A DNA stretch of 64,000 nt from Nesterenkonia xinjiangensis (GTDB lineage Bacteria; Actinomycetota; Actinomycetes; Actinomycetales; Micrococcaceae): NCBI RefSeq assembly GCF_013410745.1, contig NZ_JACCFY010000001.1, positions 558,001 to 622,000 of the forward strand, in the 5' to 3' direction. Below are positions 17,816 to 27,908 of this stretch, in pieces. Below the pieces are notes generated by a model that was not told the DNA's origin, did no database searches, and was given only the letters and a program-made list of their open reading frames with translations. Numbering within the stretch: position 1 is the first letter of the stretch; every line of letters starts with the position of its first letter. The translations under genes were made by a program, and so were the position numbers.

Positions 17816-17889
17816 TGCCCCCACTGGGACTCGAACCCAGACTGTGCTGATTTTAAGTCAGCTGCCTCTGCCGATTGGGCTATGGGGGC
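17816..17889 (-). tRNA. tRNA with UAA anticodon (Leu), short variable loop
   Basis: The 74-nt cloverleaf reads from 17889 to 17816. The acceptor GCCCCCA pairs with TGGGGGC. A 3-bp D stem is GCC/GGC. The anticodon stem GCTGA/TCAGC closes the loop CTTAAAA, giving anticodon UAA, and the T arm is CTGGG-TTCGAGT-CCCAG. The discriminator base is A, and the CCA end is not encoded (ACCG follows). UAA decodes UUA leucine. Bacterial leucine tRNAs are normally class II with a long variable arm, but here the variable loop is only 5 nt (ACAGT). Confidence 0.88.
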
Positions 17890-18009
17890 GCACACATGAC
17901 GACGGCGAGCGGCCGCCAGGACCATCTTAGGTCCAGGCGACGGCTCGCCGTCGTCGTCTGTGGAACTCTTCGCGTCAGACCAGATCAGTCCTCGGCTCTC
18001 CCCCGGTGA

Positions 18010-19401
18010 TCAGGCGTCAGCCTTCTTCTTCGCCGGAGTCGCCGCCTCCTCGAACTGGCGACGCGGGGTCTCCAGGTCGCGCAGCGGGGTGATGTCGCGG
18101 CCGAAGATGAACTCGTTGATCCAGTTGCTGGCCACCCGCACCTTGCGCTCCACAGTGGGGATCGCCATGCCGTGGTAGCCACGGTGGGCCATCCAGGCCG
18201 GCACGCCCTTGAGCTTGACGCCCATCGGGTTGCCGACGCCCTTGAAGAGGCCCAGACCGGCGACCGCACCCAGGGAGTCGTGCTTGTACTCGCTGATCTT
18301 CCCCTCGCCGAAGCGAGCGGCCAGCAGGTTCTTCACCAGCTGCTTGGACTGGCGCAGGGCGTGCTGGGCGTTCGGGACGCAGAAGCCGCCGGGGCCGGCA
18401 CCGGTCAGATCCGGCACGGCGGCGACGTCGCCGGCGGTCCAGGCGCCCTCGATCGAGCGGCCCTCCTCGTCGACGATCTGCAGGGTGGCGGAGGCCGTGA
18501 TGCGGCCGCGCTCGTCGATGGGGAAGCTGGAACGGCGGGCCACCGCGTTGGCGGCCACACCGGCGGTCCAGACGAGGGTGTCGGACTCGAAGCGGTCGGC
18601 CTCGGACTTGTCGGCCATGTTGATGAGCTGGAGCTCACCGTCCACCGCGGAACCCAGGGAGGTGTTCAGCAGCACCTCGATGCCGCGGCCGCGCAGGTGC
18701 TCGACGACGCCGACCGCCTGGTCCTCGGAGACCTCGGGCATGATGCGGCCCATGGCCTCGACGAGCACGATGCGCACGTCGGACTGGCTCAGCCGGGGGT
18801 TGGCGGCCACGGCGGCGCGGATGATGTCCTCCATCTCCGCGATGCACTCGATGCCGGCGAAGCCGCCGCCGACCACGGTGAAGGCCAGGGCTCGGGCCTT
18901 GGCCTTCTCGTCGGTCATGGTGGAGGCCGCCTCGATCCGGTCGAGGATCTGGTTGCGCAGGGTCAGCGCCTCCTCGATGGTCTTCAGGCCGATGCCCTGC
19001 TCCGCGAGGCCTTCGATCGGGAAGGTGCGCGTCGTCGCGCCGGCGGCCAGGATGACGTCCTGATAGGGGATCTCGATGCTCTCACCGTCCTCCAGCTCGA
19101 CGCTCGCGGTGCGTGCGGAGTGGTCGACGTCGGTGACCTTGCCGGTGATGACCTCAGTGTCCCGCAGGTGCTTGCGGTGGGAGATGACCGCGTGGCGGGC
19201 CTCGATGTGACCCCCCACGACCTCCGGGAGGAACGGCTGGTAGGTCATGTAGGGAAGCGGGTCGACCAGGGTCACCACACCACCCTCGGCCTTGACCTTC
19301 TTCTGGAGCTTCTGGGCGACGGTGAGGCCGACATAGCCACCGCCGACGATCAGAATGCGCGGTTTCTCTGAGAGCTTCTGCGAGATTGCCATGGATGCCA
19401 T
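18010..19401 (-). CDS. ndh: Type II NADH:quinone oxidoreductase
   Basis: This 463-residue, single-subunit, non-proton-pumping NADH dehydrogenase passes electrons to menaquinone at the membrane. The FAD-binding motif is RILIVGGGYVGLTVAQKL (about 15-32) and the NADH-binding motif is FTVVGGGFAGIECIAEM (about 175). The AGDVAAVPD signature lies near 345, and an amphipathic C-terminal region (WMAHRGYHGMAIPTVERK) mediates membrane binding in the family. An alternative start at 19392 has AGGA 8 nt upstream and is perhaps the true one, giving 460 residues. The C-terminal Lys/Ala tail is ordinary. The gene stands alone between a tRNA and the S8 protease gene, whose terminator hairpin precedes it. Confidence 0.95.
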   Translation of the reverse strand: MASMAISQKLSEKPRILIVGGGYVGLTVAQKLQKKVKAEGGVVTLVDPLPYMTYQPFLPEVVGGHIEARHAVISHRKHLRDTEVITGKVTDVDHSARTASVELEDGESIEIPYQDVILAAGATTRTFPIEGLAEQGIGLKTIEEALTLRNQILDRIEAASTMTDEKAKARALAFTVVGGGFAGIECIAEMEDIIRAAVAANPRLSQSDVRIVLVEAMGRIMPEVSEDQAVGVVEHLRGRGIEVLLNTSLGSAVDGELQLINMADKSEADRFESDTLVWTAGVAANAVARRSSFPIDERGRITASATLQIVDEEGRSIEGAWTAGDVAAVPDLTGAGPGGFCVPNAQHALRQSKQLVKNLLAARFGEGKISEYKHDSLGAVAGLGLFKGVGNPMGVKLKGVPAWMAHRGYHGMAIPTVERKVRVASNWINEFIFGRDITPLRDLETPRRQFEEAATPAKKKADA

Positions 19402-19444
19402 CCTAGCGCTGGTGCCGAGGGGAACGTGAACTGCACACAGCAGA

Positions 19445-19485
19445 GGCGGTGGGCCGACGCCGAGTGCTCGGCACGGCCCACCGCC
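19445..19485 (-). terminator. Terminator hairpin after the S8 protease gene
   Basis: GGCGGTGGGCCG (19445-19456) pairs with CGGCCCACCGCC (19474-19485). An inner helix GCCGAG/CTCGGC stacks on it across a small internal loop. It lies between the protease stop (19583) and the ndh start on the same strand and so separates the two transcripts. No clear U tract follows. Confidence 0.65.
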
Positions 19486-19582
19486 ACGCTGCGTGTCCTT
19501 CTGCGGCTCATTCTACTGCCAGGCGCGGTGTCCAGCGCAGGTGTGACGCGGAACCCACCCGCCGAGGAGGCGGCAGGAGACG

Positions 19583-21163
19583 TCAGGACCTCCGGCGCGA
19601 GGTCAGGTGCACCGCGGCCACGCTGATCACGGAGATCACGAGCAGGGCGGCGACGCCGACCACCACAGGGCCTGCCCAGTTCTGCACGACCCGCGCCTCG
19701 GAGGCCTGAGGCTGATCGCGCGGGTCACCCTCCGGCCCTGGCGAGACGCCGGAGTCAGAGGGGATGTCGGTGTGCTCGGACTCCTGCGACTCTCCCCGTC
19801 GGTGGACGCGGATCCATTCCTCCAGGGTCTCGTACGCGGCCGAGTCGAACTCAGGGACGTCATCGCTGCCCACGGCCTCCGCCACGTTGAGCATGCCCTG
19901 CCCGAACTCCGGGTCGATGCCCTCCCCGTCGCCGACTCCGTCGGCGGTGCTCAGCAGGCGATGCTTGACCTCCGCCGCGGAGAGCTCCGGGTGTGCGGAC
20001 CAGACCAGCGCGGCCGCTCCGGCGACGATCGGTGCTGCGCCGGAGGTGCCCATCCACTGCGTGTTGTGGCCGTCAGGCACGGCACCGACGAGCGGTTCGG
20101 AGGGCGCCGCGATGTCCACGGCGATGCCCTGGGCAGAGGCGTCCTCGCTGATCTCCCGCTCCTCGTTGACCCCGGCGACGGTGAGCACCCCAGGGATGGT
20201 GGCCGGCGCGCCCACGCTCCAGCTGCCCGAGACGCGGTTGCCCGCGGCGGCGACGATGAGCACGTCGTTCTCGGCGGCGTTGAGGAAGGCCTCGTCCCAG
20301 GACTCGGGCCATTCCTGCTGGTTGGGCAGCCCGAAGGACATGTTGATGATGTCGGCTCCGTTGGCCACCGCCCAGTCCACGGCTTCAACGACCTGATCCT
20401 CCAGGTCGGGGCCGTAGGCGTTGGGGATCTCCAGAGCCATGGAGGCGCTGAGGACGTCAGCTTCCGGGGCCACTCCGATCACGCCCGCGGACTCCTCCTC
20501 GTCGTCCTCGTCGTCCTCGTCATCGTCGTCGTCATCATCATCGGAGTTCGACGCCGGCAGGACGGCGGAGGCGGTCAGATCCAGTGCCTCGCGGCCCTCC
20601 CCGGAGGTGAGCCGCGCGGGGCTGAGCACCCCGGTGCCCTGGGTGAGGCCCATGTTCTCCTGCTCTTCGAGCTCTTCGATGAGGTCGTCCCAGAACTCCT
20701 CCCAGTCCTCGTCGGAGAAGTCTTCGTAGTCCTCAGGCTCGGGAAGCTCCTCGAGATCGTCCTCGGTGGCCTCCTGCCCGCGACCAGCGGCCAGCGAGGC
20801 CACCATGGTCCCGTGCTCGGTGGAGAACTGGTCCACCGGACCACCGGAGCCGTCACCGCCACCGGAGACGTCGGTGCCTTCGACGACGGCCCCCTCCAGG
20901 GTCGGGTGGTCGCCGTCGACACCGGTGTCCAGGATCGCGATGGTGACCCCGTCGCCCCGCGCAGTCTCCCAGGCCTCCGTGACGCCGTAGTCCTCGAGCC
21001 AGAACTGGGCGTCCCGCCAGGCATCGGCGTGGGCGGAGGGTGCGGCGACCAGGCTCGGCGCAGCCAGCACCGGCGCCAGGAGCAGGGCGGCGGCGGCAAG
21101 GGCTCCGCCGCGTGCCGCACCCCGCCGGGCTGCATGTCTCGTCTCCGGCCCAACCTCAGTCAT
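19583..21163 (-). CDS. Secreted/membrane-anchored S8 subtilisin-like serine protease with acidic insert
   Basis: The protein has 526 residues from the ATG at 21163; the open frame continues upstream but a twin-arginine-like basic N-terminus and a hydrophobic signal (ALAAAALLLAPVLAAPS) begin here. The triad is complete: Asp79 (ILDTGVDGDHP), His117 (EHGTMVASL) and Ser374 (MGTSGAAP), with Asn309 for the oxyanion hole. A C-terminal membrane helix (VVVGVAALLVISVISVAAV) and a short basic tail anchor it. The layout resembles mycosins, but no type VII secretion genes are near. Between His and the GVAPEADVL strand is an insert of about 95 residues, extraordinarily rich in Asp/Glu, ending in 17 consecutive acidic residues. 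Confidence 0.9.
   Translation of the reverse strand: MTEVGPETRHAARRGAARGGALAAAALLLAPVLAAPSLVAAPSAHADAWRDAQFWLEDYGVTEAWETARGDGVTIAILDTGVDGDHPTLEGAVVEGTDVSGGGDGSGGPVDQFSTEHGTMVASLAAGRGQEATEDDLEELPEPEDYEDFSDEDWEEFWDDLIEELEEQENMGLTQGTGVLSPARLTSGEGREALDLTASAVLPASNSDDDDDDDDEDDEDDEEESAGVIGVAPEADVLSASMALEIPNAYGPDLEDQVVEAVDWAVANGADIINMSFGLPNQQEWPESWDEAFLNAAENDVLIVAAAGNRVSGSWSVGAPATIPGVLTVAGVNEEREISEDASAQGIAVDIAAPSEPLVGAVPDGHNTQWMGTSGAAPIVAGAAALVWSAHPELSAAEVKHRLLSTADGVGDGEGIDPEFGQGMLNVAEAVGSDDVPEFDSAAYETLEEWIRVHRRGESQESEHTDIPSDSGVSPGPEGDPRDQPQASEARVVQNWAGPVVVGVAALLVISVISVAAVHLTSRRRS
20492..20542 (-). repeat. Trinucleotide tract encoding 17 acidic residues in the S8 protease
   Basis: Seventeen consecutive GAC/GAT/GAG codons form a near-repeat of 3-bp units (plus strand gtc, ctc, atc). 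Length change by slippage would add or remove acidic residues without breaking the frame. It lies in the surface insert before the substrate-binding strand region. Confidence 0.85.
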
Positions 21164-21269
21164 GATGTGTCCCTCGGTTCCGCACCCCGTCGGGGTCCTC
21201 GTCGATCGTCTCGCCTGGTCCTCGCAGCCGACAGCCGGCCCGTCGGCTGAGCCGACGTCGTCGTCCGGC

Positions 21270-22319
21270 TCAGTCCTGGTGGGCCGTCTCCCGCGCCGCA
21301 CCGGTGGCGATCGACAGCGCGATGCCGTCCAGAATGTCATGCTCCGAGGTGAGGGTGGTAGTCACCCGCCCCTTGGTGACCTTGTTGACATAGTCCAGGA
21401 TCGTGCCCCAGATCAGCGCGCCGGCGCCGATGACGTCCACCCGCCCCGGGTGCATGAACGGCATCTGGGCACGCTGGTCGCGGGTGGAGTGCACCAGCTG
21501 GTCCACCGACTGGTGGATCCGGTCCAGGCCCACCTCGGCACCGTGGATGAGGTCGGGATCGTAGTCCTCAAGGTTCAGCGCGTGGGCCGTCACCGTGGTC
21601 ACGGTGCCGGCCACGCCGATGATGACGTCGGTCTCATCCAGCGGCATCACCTGCCCGACGTCCTCCAGGAAGGAGAGCGTCTCGAAGCTCGCCATGGAGG
21701 TCTCGGTCTCCTGCGGCGGGTCGGTGCGCATGTGCCGCTCGGTGAAGCGCACGCAGCCCATGTCCGTGGAGATGGCGTGCTCCATGCCTCGGGAGGTGCC
21801 CAGCACGAACTCCGTGGAGCCGCCGCCGAGGTCCACCACGAGCACCGTGCGGTCCGGATCCCAGTCCAGCAGGGAGGAGGCCCCCACGAAGGACAGACCG
21901 GCCTCCTCGCTGCCACGGATGACCTCCGGCTCCACTCCCAGGCGATCCCTGACGCCCTCGACGAACGCCGCTCGGTTCTTCACGTCGCGGGTGGCGGAGG
22001 TGGCCACGAAGCGCACGGCCTCGACCTTGTGGCGCCGGATCAGCGCCGCGTAGCTGTCCACGGCCGCGAAGGTGCGCTCCAACGCCCCCGCGGAGAACTC
22101 CCCGGTCTCGTCCACGCCCTCACCGAGGCGGACGACGGTCATCTGCCGGACGACGTCGGTGAGCCGAGAGCGATGCATCTGAGCGACCGCGGAACGTTCC
22201 CCGGTGTCGGTGCCGACCGGCTGTTCCGCCTCGTCGGGGACGGAGTCGCCCGCGCCCTCCACGTCGGCGATCAGCAGGCGGATCGAATTGGTCCCGCAGT
22301 CGATGGCGGCCACTCTCAT
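21270..22319 (-). CDS. Ppx/GppA family exopolyphosphatase/pppGpp phosphohydrolase
   Basis: The protein has 349 residues from the ATG at 22319, which has GGAGGAG 6 nt upstream and overlaps the DUF501 stop by 4 nt. The ASKHA-fold phosphate loops are visible: AAIDCGTNSIRLLIADVEG at the N-terminus and VLVVDLGGGSTEFVLG near 140. In actinobacteria two Ppx paralogues occur, one hydrolysing polyphosphate and both able to act on related polyphosphates or guanosine pentaphosphate; the sequence alone does not decide. The short single-domain length matches actinobacterial forms. It is translationally coupled to DUF501 and downstream of the FtsB-like gene, the usual group arrangement. Confidence 0.9.
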   Translation of the reverse strand: MRVAAIDCGTNSIRLLIADVEGAGDSVPDEAEQPVGTDTGERSAVAQMHRSRLTDVVRQMTVVRLGEGVDETGEFSAGALERTFAAVDSYAALIRRHKVEAVRFVATSATRDVKNRAAFVEGVRDRLGVEPEVIRGSEEAGLSFVGASSLLDWDPDRTVLVVDLGGGSTEFVLGTSRGMEHAISTDMGCVRFTERHMRTDPPQETETSMASFETLSFLEDVGQVMPLDETDVIIGVAGTVTTVTAHALNLEDYDPDLIHGAEVGLDRIHQSVDQLVHSTRDQRAQMPFMHPGRVDVIGAGALIWGTILDYVNKVTKGRVTTTLTSEHDILDGIALSIATGAARETAHQD

Positions 22320-22918
22320 TGCTGCTCCTCCTTCAGTCGCCGCACATGTCGGCTGAGGTCTTTGGTCGGGATCTCTGCGGCGTGGTCCCACGCCTCGGCG
22401 CAGGTACACACCGCAGGCGTCCAGTCATCGGAGATGCGGTCCAGGGTCTCGTCGCCGAGCGGGCTGATCCCCCGGCCCACGGCCAGTGTGTGCCCCAGGA
22501 GCACATGGAGGCACTTGACCCGGTCCGGCATGCCGCCGGCCGAGATGCCTTCGATCTCCCACACCGGCTCCAGCCCGGAGGCGAGCCGGATGCGCTCACG
22601 CTCGGCGAGGTAGTCCTGATGCGCGGCGCGGTGCTGGGCGGCCAGCTCCTCGTCCTGACCGAGCCGCTCGGTCATCTCCGCCATCACTCCGGCGGCCTCC
22701 AGCCGCGAGACCGCCTGGGTCAGCGTCGGGTGGGTGAGATAGAAGGTGGTCGGGAAGGGGATCCCGTTCGAGAGCCGCGGCGCCGTGGCCGCCACCAGCG
22801 GGCTGCCGCAGCGGCAGCGGGCGGGGATCTCGACGACGTCGCGCACCGGCCTCCCCAGCTGCAGGCTGAGGGTGTCTAGATCTTCCTGGGTCGGCAGGGA
22901 CGGGCTGGGCTGACTCAT
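22316..22918 (-). CDS. DUF501 family protein
   Basis: The protein has 200 residues from the ATG at 22918 (an ATG at 22957 is also possible). DUF501 features are visible: a paired-Cys region CRCGSPLV near residue 36, PFPTTFYLTHP, and GGMPDRVKCLHVLLGHTLA with conserved Cys/His, then a WTPAVCTCAE segment; the cysteines and histidines suggest a metal site. Function is unknown in the literature I know. The gene is nearly always placed between a DivIC/FtsB-like gene and ppx in actinobacteria, as here, and it overlaps ppx by 4 nt, so the two products are made together. Confidence 0.85.
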   Translation of the reverse strand: MSQPSPSLPTQEDLDTLSLQLGRPVRDVVEIPARCRCGSPLVAATAPRLSNGIPFPTTFYLTHPTLTQAVSRLEAAGVMAEMTERLGQDEELAAQHRAAHQDYLAERERIRLASGLEPVWEIEGISAGGMPDRVKCLHVLLGHTLAVGRGISPLGDETLDRISDDWTPAVCTCAEAWDHAAEIPTKDLSRHVRRLKEEQQ

Positions 22919-22984
22919 CGTCTTGCGGGGTCTCCTGAAGGTGGTGGGCGGGCCCACCTCCGCGATGGACCTCCACAGTCGAGA

Positions 22985-23611
22985 CTAATCTACGGCAGAC
23001 CGGACCAGGGAATCCCAGAGGGCGTCGGCCCACGGAAGGTCGGTGCGGACCTCGCTGTCCTCCTGGTTCTCCGGGGCGTCGTCGTCCCCACCGAGGTCAC
23101 CGATGACGTGATACTGCCGCTCCCCCGGCATCACCAGGTTGACGCGCTCCCGTGCCTGCTGGCGGACATACTCGGGATCGTCCCAGCGGGTGACCTCGGA
23201 CTCGAGCTCGTCCTGGCGTTCCTGCTGCTCGGCGATGCCGGCCTCCAGCTCGGCGATCTCGCCGCGCTGTTGGATGTAGGTGCGCACCGTGGGGACCAGG
23301 AAGGACACCACGACCAGCGCCACCAGAGTCATCACGATCAGCCGGCCGGAGAGCGTGCGCTCCGGGACCATGGTGCGGGCGCTGGCGGTCGTCTTCCCTG
23401 CTGGCCTCCCGGTGGAGTCCCGGTCGAGGTCCTTCTGCGGGGCTGCGCGGCGAGCCCGGCGGGCGGTGATGTCGACCGGCATGCGGATCTCCCCGGAGAT
23501 CTGCTCGCGCTCGGCGAGCCGACGAGCCTCAGCGGTTGGACGACGGCGCTCTGACCTGGGTTTTTCTGTCTCTGAAGGTCTCTCGCGGGGATACTTGGCG
23601 TGCCTGCCCAT
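22985..23611 (-). CDS. FtsB/DivIC-like septum formation protein
   Basis: The protein has 208 residues from the ATG at 23611, with GGGAAGG upstream; a GTG two codons earlier is too close to that site. A long basic cytoplasmic region (1-90) precedes one membrane helix (RLIVMTLVALVVVSFLVPTV) and a coiled coil (QQRGEIAELEAGIAEQQERQDELESEV shortened here to its heptad core). The WDDPEYVRQQARERVNLVMPGE motif, diagnostic of the DivIC/FtsB family, follows. It joins FtsL/FtsQ-type proteins in the divisome. A short acidic tail ends the protein. Its position between eno and DUF501 is conserved in actinobacteria. Confidence 0.88.
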   Translation of the reverse strand: MGRHAKYPRERPSETEKPRSERRRPTAEARRLAEREQISGEIRMPVDITARRARRAAPQKDLDRDSTGRPAGKTTASARTMVPERTLSGRLIVMTLVALVVVSFLVPTVRTYIQQRGEIAELEAGIAEQQERQDELESEVTRWDDPEYVRQQARERVNLVMPGERQYHVIGDLGGDDDAPENQEDSEVRTDLPWADALWDSLVRSAVD

Positions 23612-23742
23612 GGTCACCGCCTTCCCTCTGCCACCGGCGTCTCACCTGCGGCGACGCCACTCGCGCCGTCGGAGTTCAAGGGTAGTCGCGGCCTGGGGCT
23701 CGACCGCGGCAGACACGCTGGGCGGCGCCGGGGATGACAGAA

Positions 23743-23787
23743 AGAGGCCACGTCCTGCCGCGTGTCGACGCAGCGGACGTGGCCTCT
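23743..23787 (-). terminator. Rho-independent terminator of eno
   Basis: On the minus strand AGAGGCCACGTCC (23787-23775 read in reverse complement) and GGACGTGGCCTCT pair as a 13-bp stem around a 19-nt loop, followed by TTCTGTC. It lies 32 bp past the enolase stop and well upstream of the FtsB-like gene, so it ends the eno transcript. Confidence 0.75.
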
Positions 23788-23818
23788 CTCTCAGCCCTTC
23801 AGCGGGCGGGCAGGAGTG

Positions 23819-25933
<2,115 letters not shown>

Positions 25934-25937
<4 letters not shown>

Positions 25938-27091
25938 TGCCAGGCCTCGAGGATCAGCGCGGAGAGCGCCTCACGCTCCTCGTGCCCGAGGAAGGCGGAC
26001 TCCAGGGCGTTGATCTGGAAGTCCGCGAGTTCGGCCAGATCGTAGTCGAAGGCCTCCGCCAACAGGGCGAGCTCCCCGGAGAGGGTGACCCCGGAGACCA
26101 GCCGGTTGTCCGTGTTGACACCGACGTTGAAGCCCAGCTGGTAGAGCATGTCGAAGGGGTGGTCAGTGATGGCCGCCGGAGCATCGTCCGGGCCGAAGGG
26201 GGCGATGGCACCGGTCTGCAGGTTCGAGGTCGGGCAGACCTCGAGGTGCACCTGACGGTCACGCACCCAGCGGGCCACCTCGCCGAGCGCGACCTCGTAG
26301 GCCTCGCCGGCCTCGTCGGAGGTCACCGGCTCCTCTGAGATCGTGATGTCCTGGGCCACCCGCACCCCGTGGCCCAGCCGCCGGGCACGTCCGGACACCA
26401 GCGCGTCGCGGACGGACTCGACGCCGTCGGCCTCCCCGGCATGCACGGTCGCGGGGATCATCTCCTCGGCCAGGGTGGTGAAGGCGGCGGCGAAGCGAGA
26501 GGGAGGGAAGCCGTGCTCCGGACCAGCGATGTCGAAGCCGACCACGCCACGGTCGCGGTGACGCACGGTGAGCTCCACGGCCTCCTTCGCACGATCGGAC
26601 TGGCGCATCGCGGAGATGATCTGCCCGACGACCACGAATTCGTCCCGGTCCTCCAGGGCGGCCATGCCTTCGTCCAGGCCGGCTTGGACCGCCTCGACGG
26701 CCTCGTCCAGGCTGAGGCCCTGCCGCTGGTGCTGCTCGGGGGCCCAGCGGACCTCGCCGTAGACCACGCCGTCCTCCGCCAGGTCCTCGACGTACTCGCG
26801 GGCCACCCGGCGCAGGTTCTCGGCGGTCTGCATCACCCCTGTGGTCATGATGAAGGCCTCCAGGTAGCGCTCCAGGGAGCCGGAGTCGGCGTTCTCCCGG
26901 AACCGACGGGCCAACACCTCGGCATCCTGGGTGGGGAGCTCGACGCCGGCCGGGCCGGCGAGCTCGATCAGCGTGGCGGGACGCAGGCCGCCGTCGAGGT
27001 GGTCGTGGAGGCTGACCTTCGGCAGCGAGCGGAGCTGCTCGATGAGGGCTTCGGAGGGACCGGTGGTCTCGGGCGAGGAAGTCGCAGTCAT
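25934..27091 (-). CDS. add: Adenosine deaminase
   Basis: The protein has 385 residues and converts adenosine or deoxyadenosine to inosine in purine salvage. Zinc ligands and catalytic residues appear in order: LHDHLDGG (two His), VHAGEADG (His and catalytic Glu), LGHGVRVA (His), and VNTDNRLVSG (Asp ligand). The last motif is NTDN instead of the NTDD of many homologues, a form I associate with actinobacterial enzymes. CPTSN is also conserved. It forms part of a nucleoside-salvage run with thymidine phosphorylase and cytidine deaminase upstream on the same strand, and overlaps mazG by 4 nt. Confidence 0.93.
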
Positions 27092-27133
27092 GGCACCAGC
27101 CTATCGGCCGCAGGGTGGGTGTCGGAGCACCGG

Positions 27134-27871
27134 TCACGTCTCGCCGACGTCCTCCTCCTCTGCATGACGATGGTGCCGACGCAGCCTGATCGGCGCCTCC
27201 ACCTCGATCACCCCGGTGTCCTGGTAGCCCTCGGGGTCGATGTGCACGCCCTTGCGGTCCAGCCAGACGGAGAGCAGCCGGAAGAGTCTGTCGCAGAGCA
27301 GCCCCAGCAGCACCGCGGCGCCGATGCCCACCAGCATGGCCAGCAGCTGGTTGCCCAGCAGCTCGGTGCCCACCGCTCCCAGCAGGATCAGCCAGGCCGC
27401 CCACATCAGCGAGGCGGCCGCATCGATGAGCAGGAACCGCCGGAGCGAATACCGGGTTGATCCGGCCACGAAGTTGATCGCCACCCTCGCCCCGGGGATG
27501 AACCGGCCCACGAAGATCAGCAGGACCCCACGCTTGTCCAGCTCGTGGCGGGACCAGGTCAAGGTCCGTTGCATGGCCGGGCGGCGCAGCAGACGGAACC
27601 TGTCGGTGCCGATCACCCGACCCAGGTTGTAGGCCGCGAAATCACCCAGCAGCGCAGCCCCTGCCGCCACCAGGATCACCCACAGCCACCAGGGCGTCCC
27701 CGGCTGGTCCTGGACCGAGCCCAGGGTGATGATCAGCGAGTCCGAGGGCAGCGGTGGGAACACGCCGTTGACGAAGACGAAGCCGGCCAGACCGATGAGG
27801 GTCCACCAGCCTGAGGCCACCTCGATGACCAGCGCATTGAAGAACTCGCTCCACTCCTGGAAACGCGTCAT
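27134..27871 (-). CDS. DedA family (SNARE-associated/VTT) membrane protein
   Basis: The protein has 245 residues from the ATG at 27871 (GAGAGGGA upstream); the longer open frame overlaps thymidine phosphorylase and is not used. Four or five membrane helices are visible. The DedA motifs FPPLPSD near residue 38, GDFAAYNLGRVIG, and GRFIPGARVAINFVAG with the essential Arg are intact. DedA proteins are proton-coupled lipid-carrier flippases or scramblases needed for envelope integrity. The basic-acidic C-terminal tail (RLRRHHRHAEEEDVGE) is cytoplasmic. It lies 37 bp after the thymidine phosphorylase stop. Confidence 0.9.
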   Translation of the reverse strand: MTRFQEWSEFFNALVIEVASGWWTLIGLAGFVFVNGVFPPLPSDSLIITLGSVQDQPGTPWWLWVILVAAGAALLGDFAAYNLGRVIGTDRFRLLRRPAMQRTLTWSRHELDKRGVLLIFVGRFIPGARVAINFVAGSTRYSLRRFLLIDAAASLMWAAWLILLGAVGTELLGNQLLAMLVGIGAAVLLGLLCDRLFRLLSVWLDRKGVHIDPEGYQDTGVIEVEAPIRLRRHHRHAEEEDVGET

Positions 27872-27908
27872 CGACGTCCCTCTCAGCTGTGCCGCGGCCG
27901 CGTGCTGC

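Noticed and set aside
20421-20729. Ser-rich plus-strand ORF opposite the acidic tract
   Set aside because: It is only the complement of the Asp/Glu codon tract and has no independent support.
19583-21163. Mycosin of a type VII secretion system
   Set aside because: The protease resembles mycosins, but no ESX genes (EccB-EccE, WXG100) lie nearby; called a general S8 protease.
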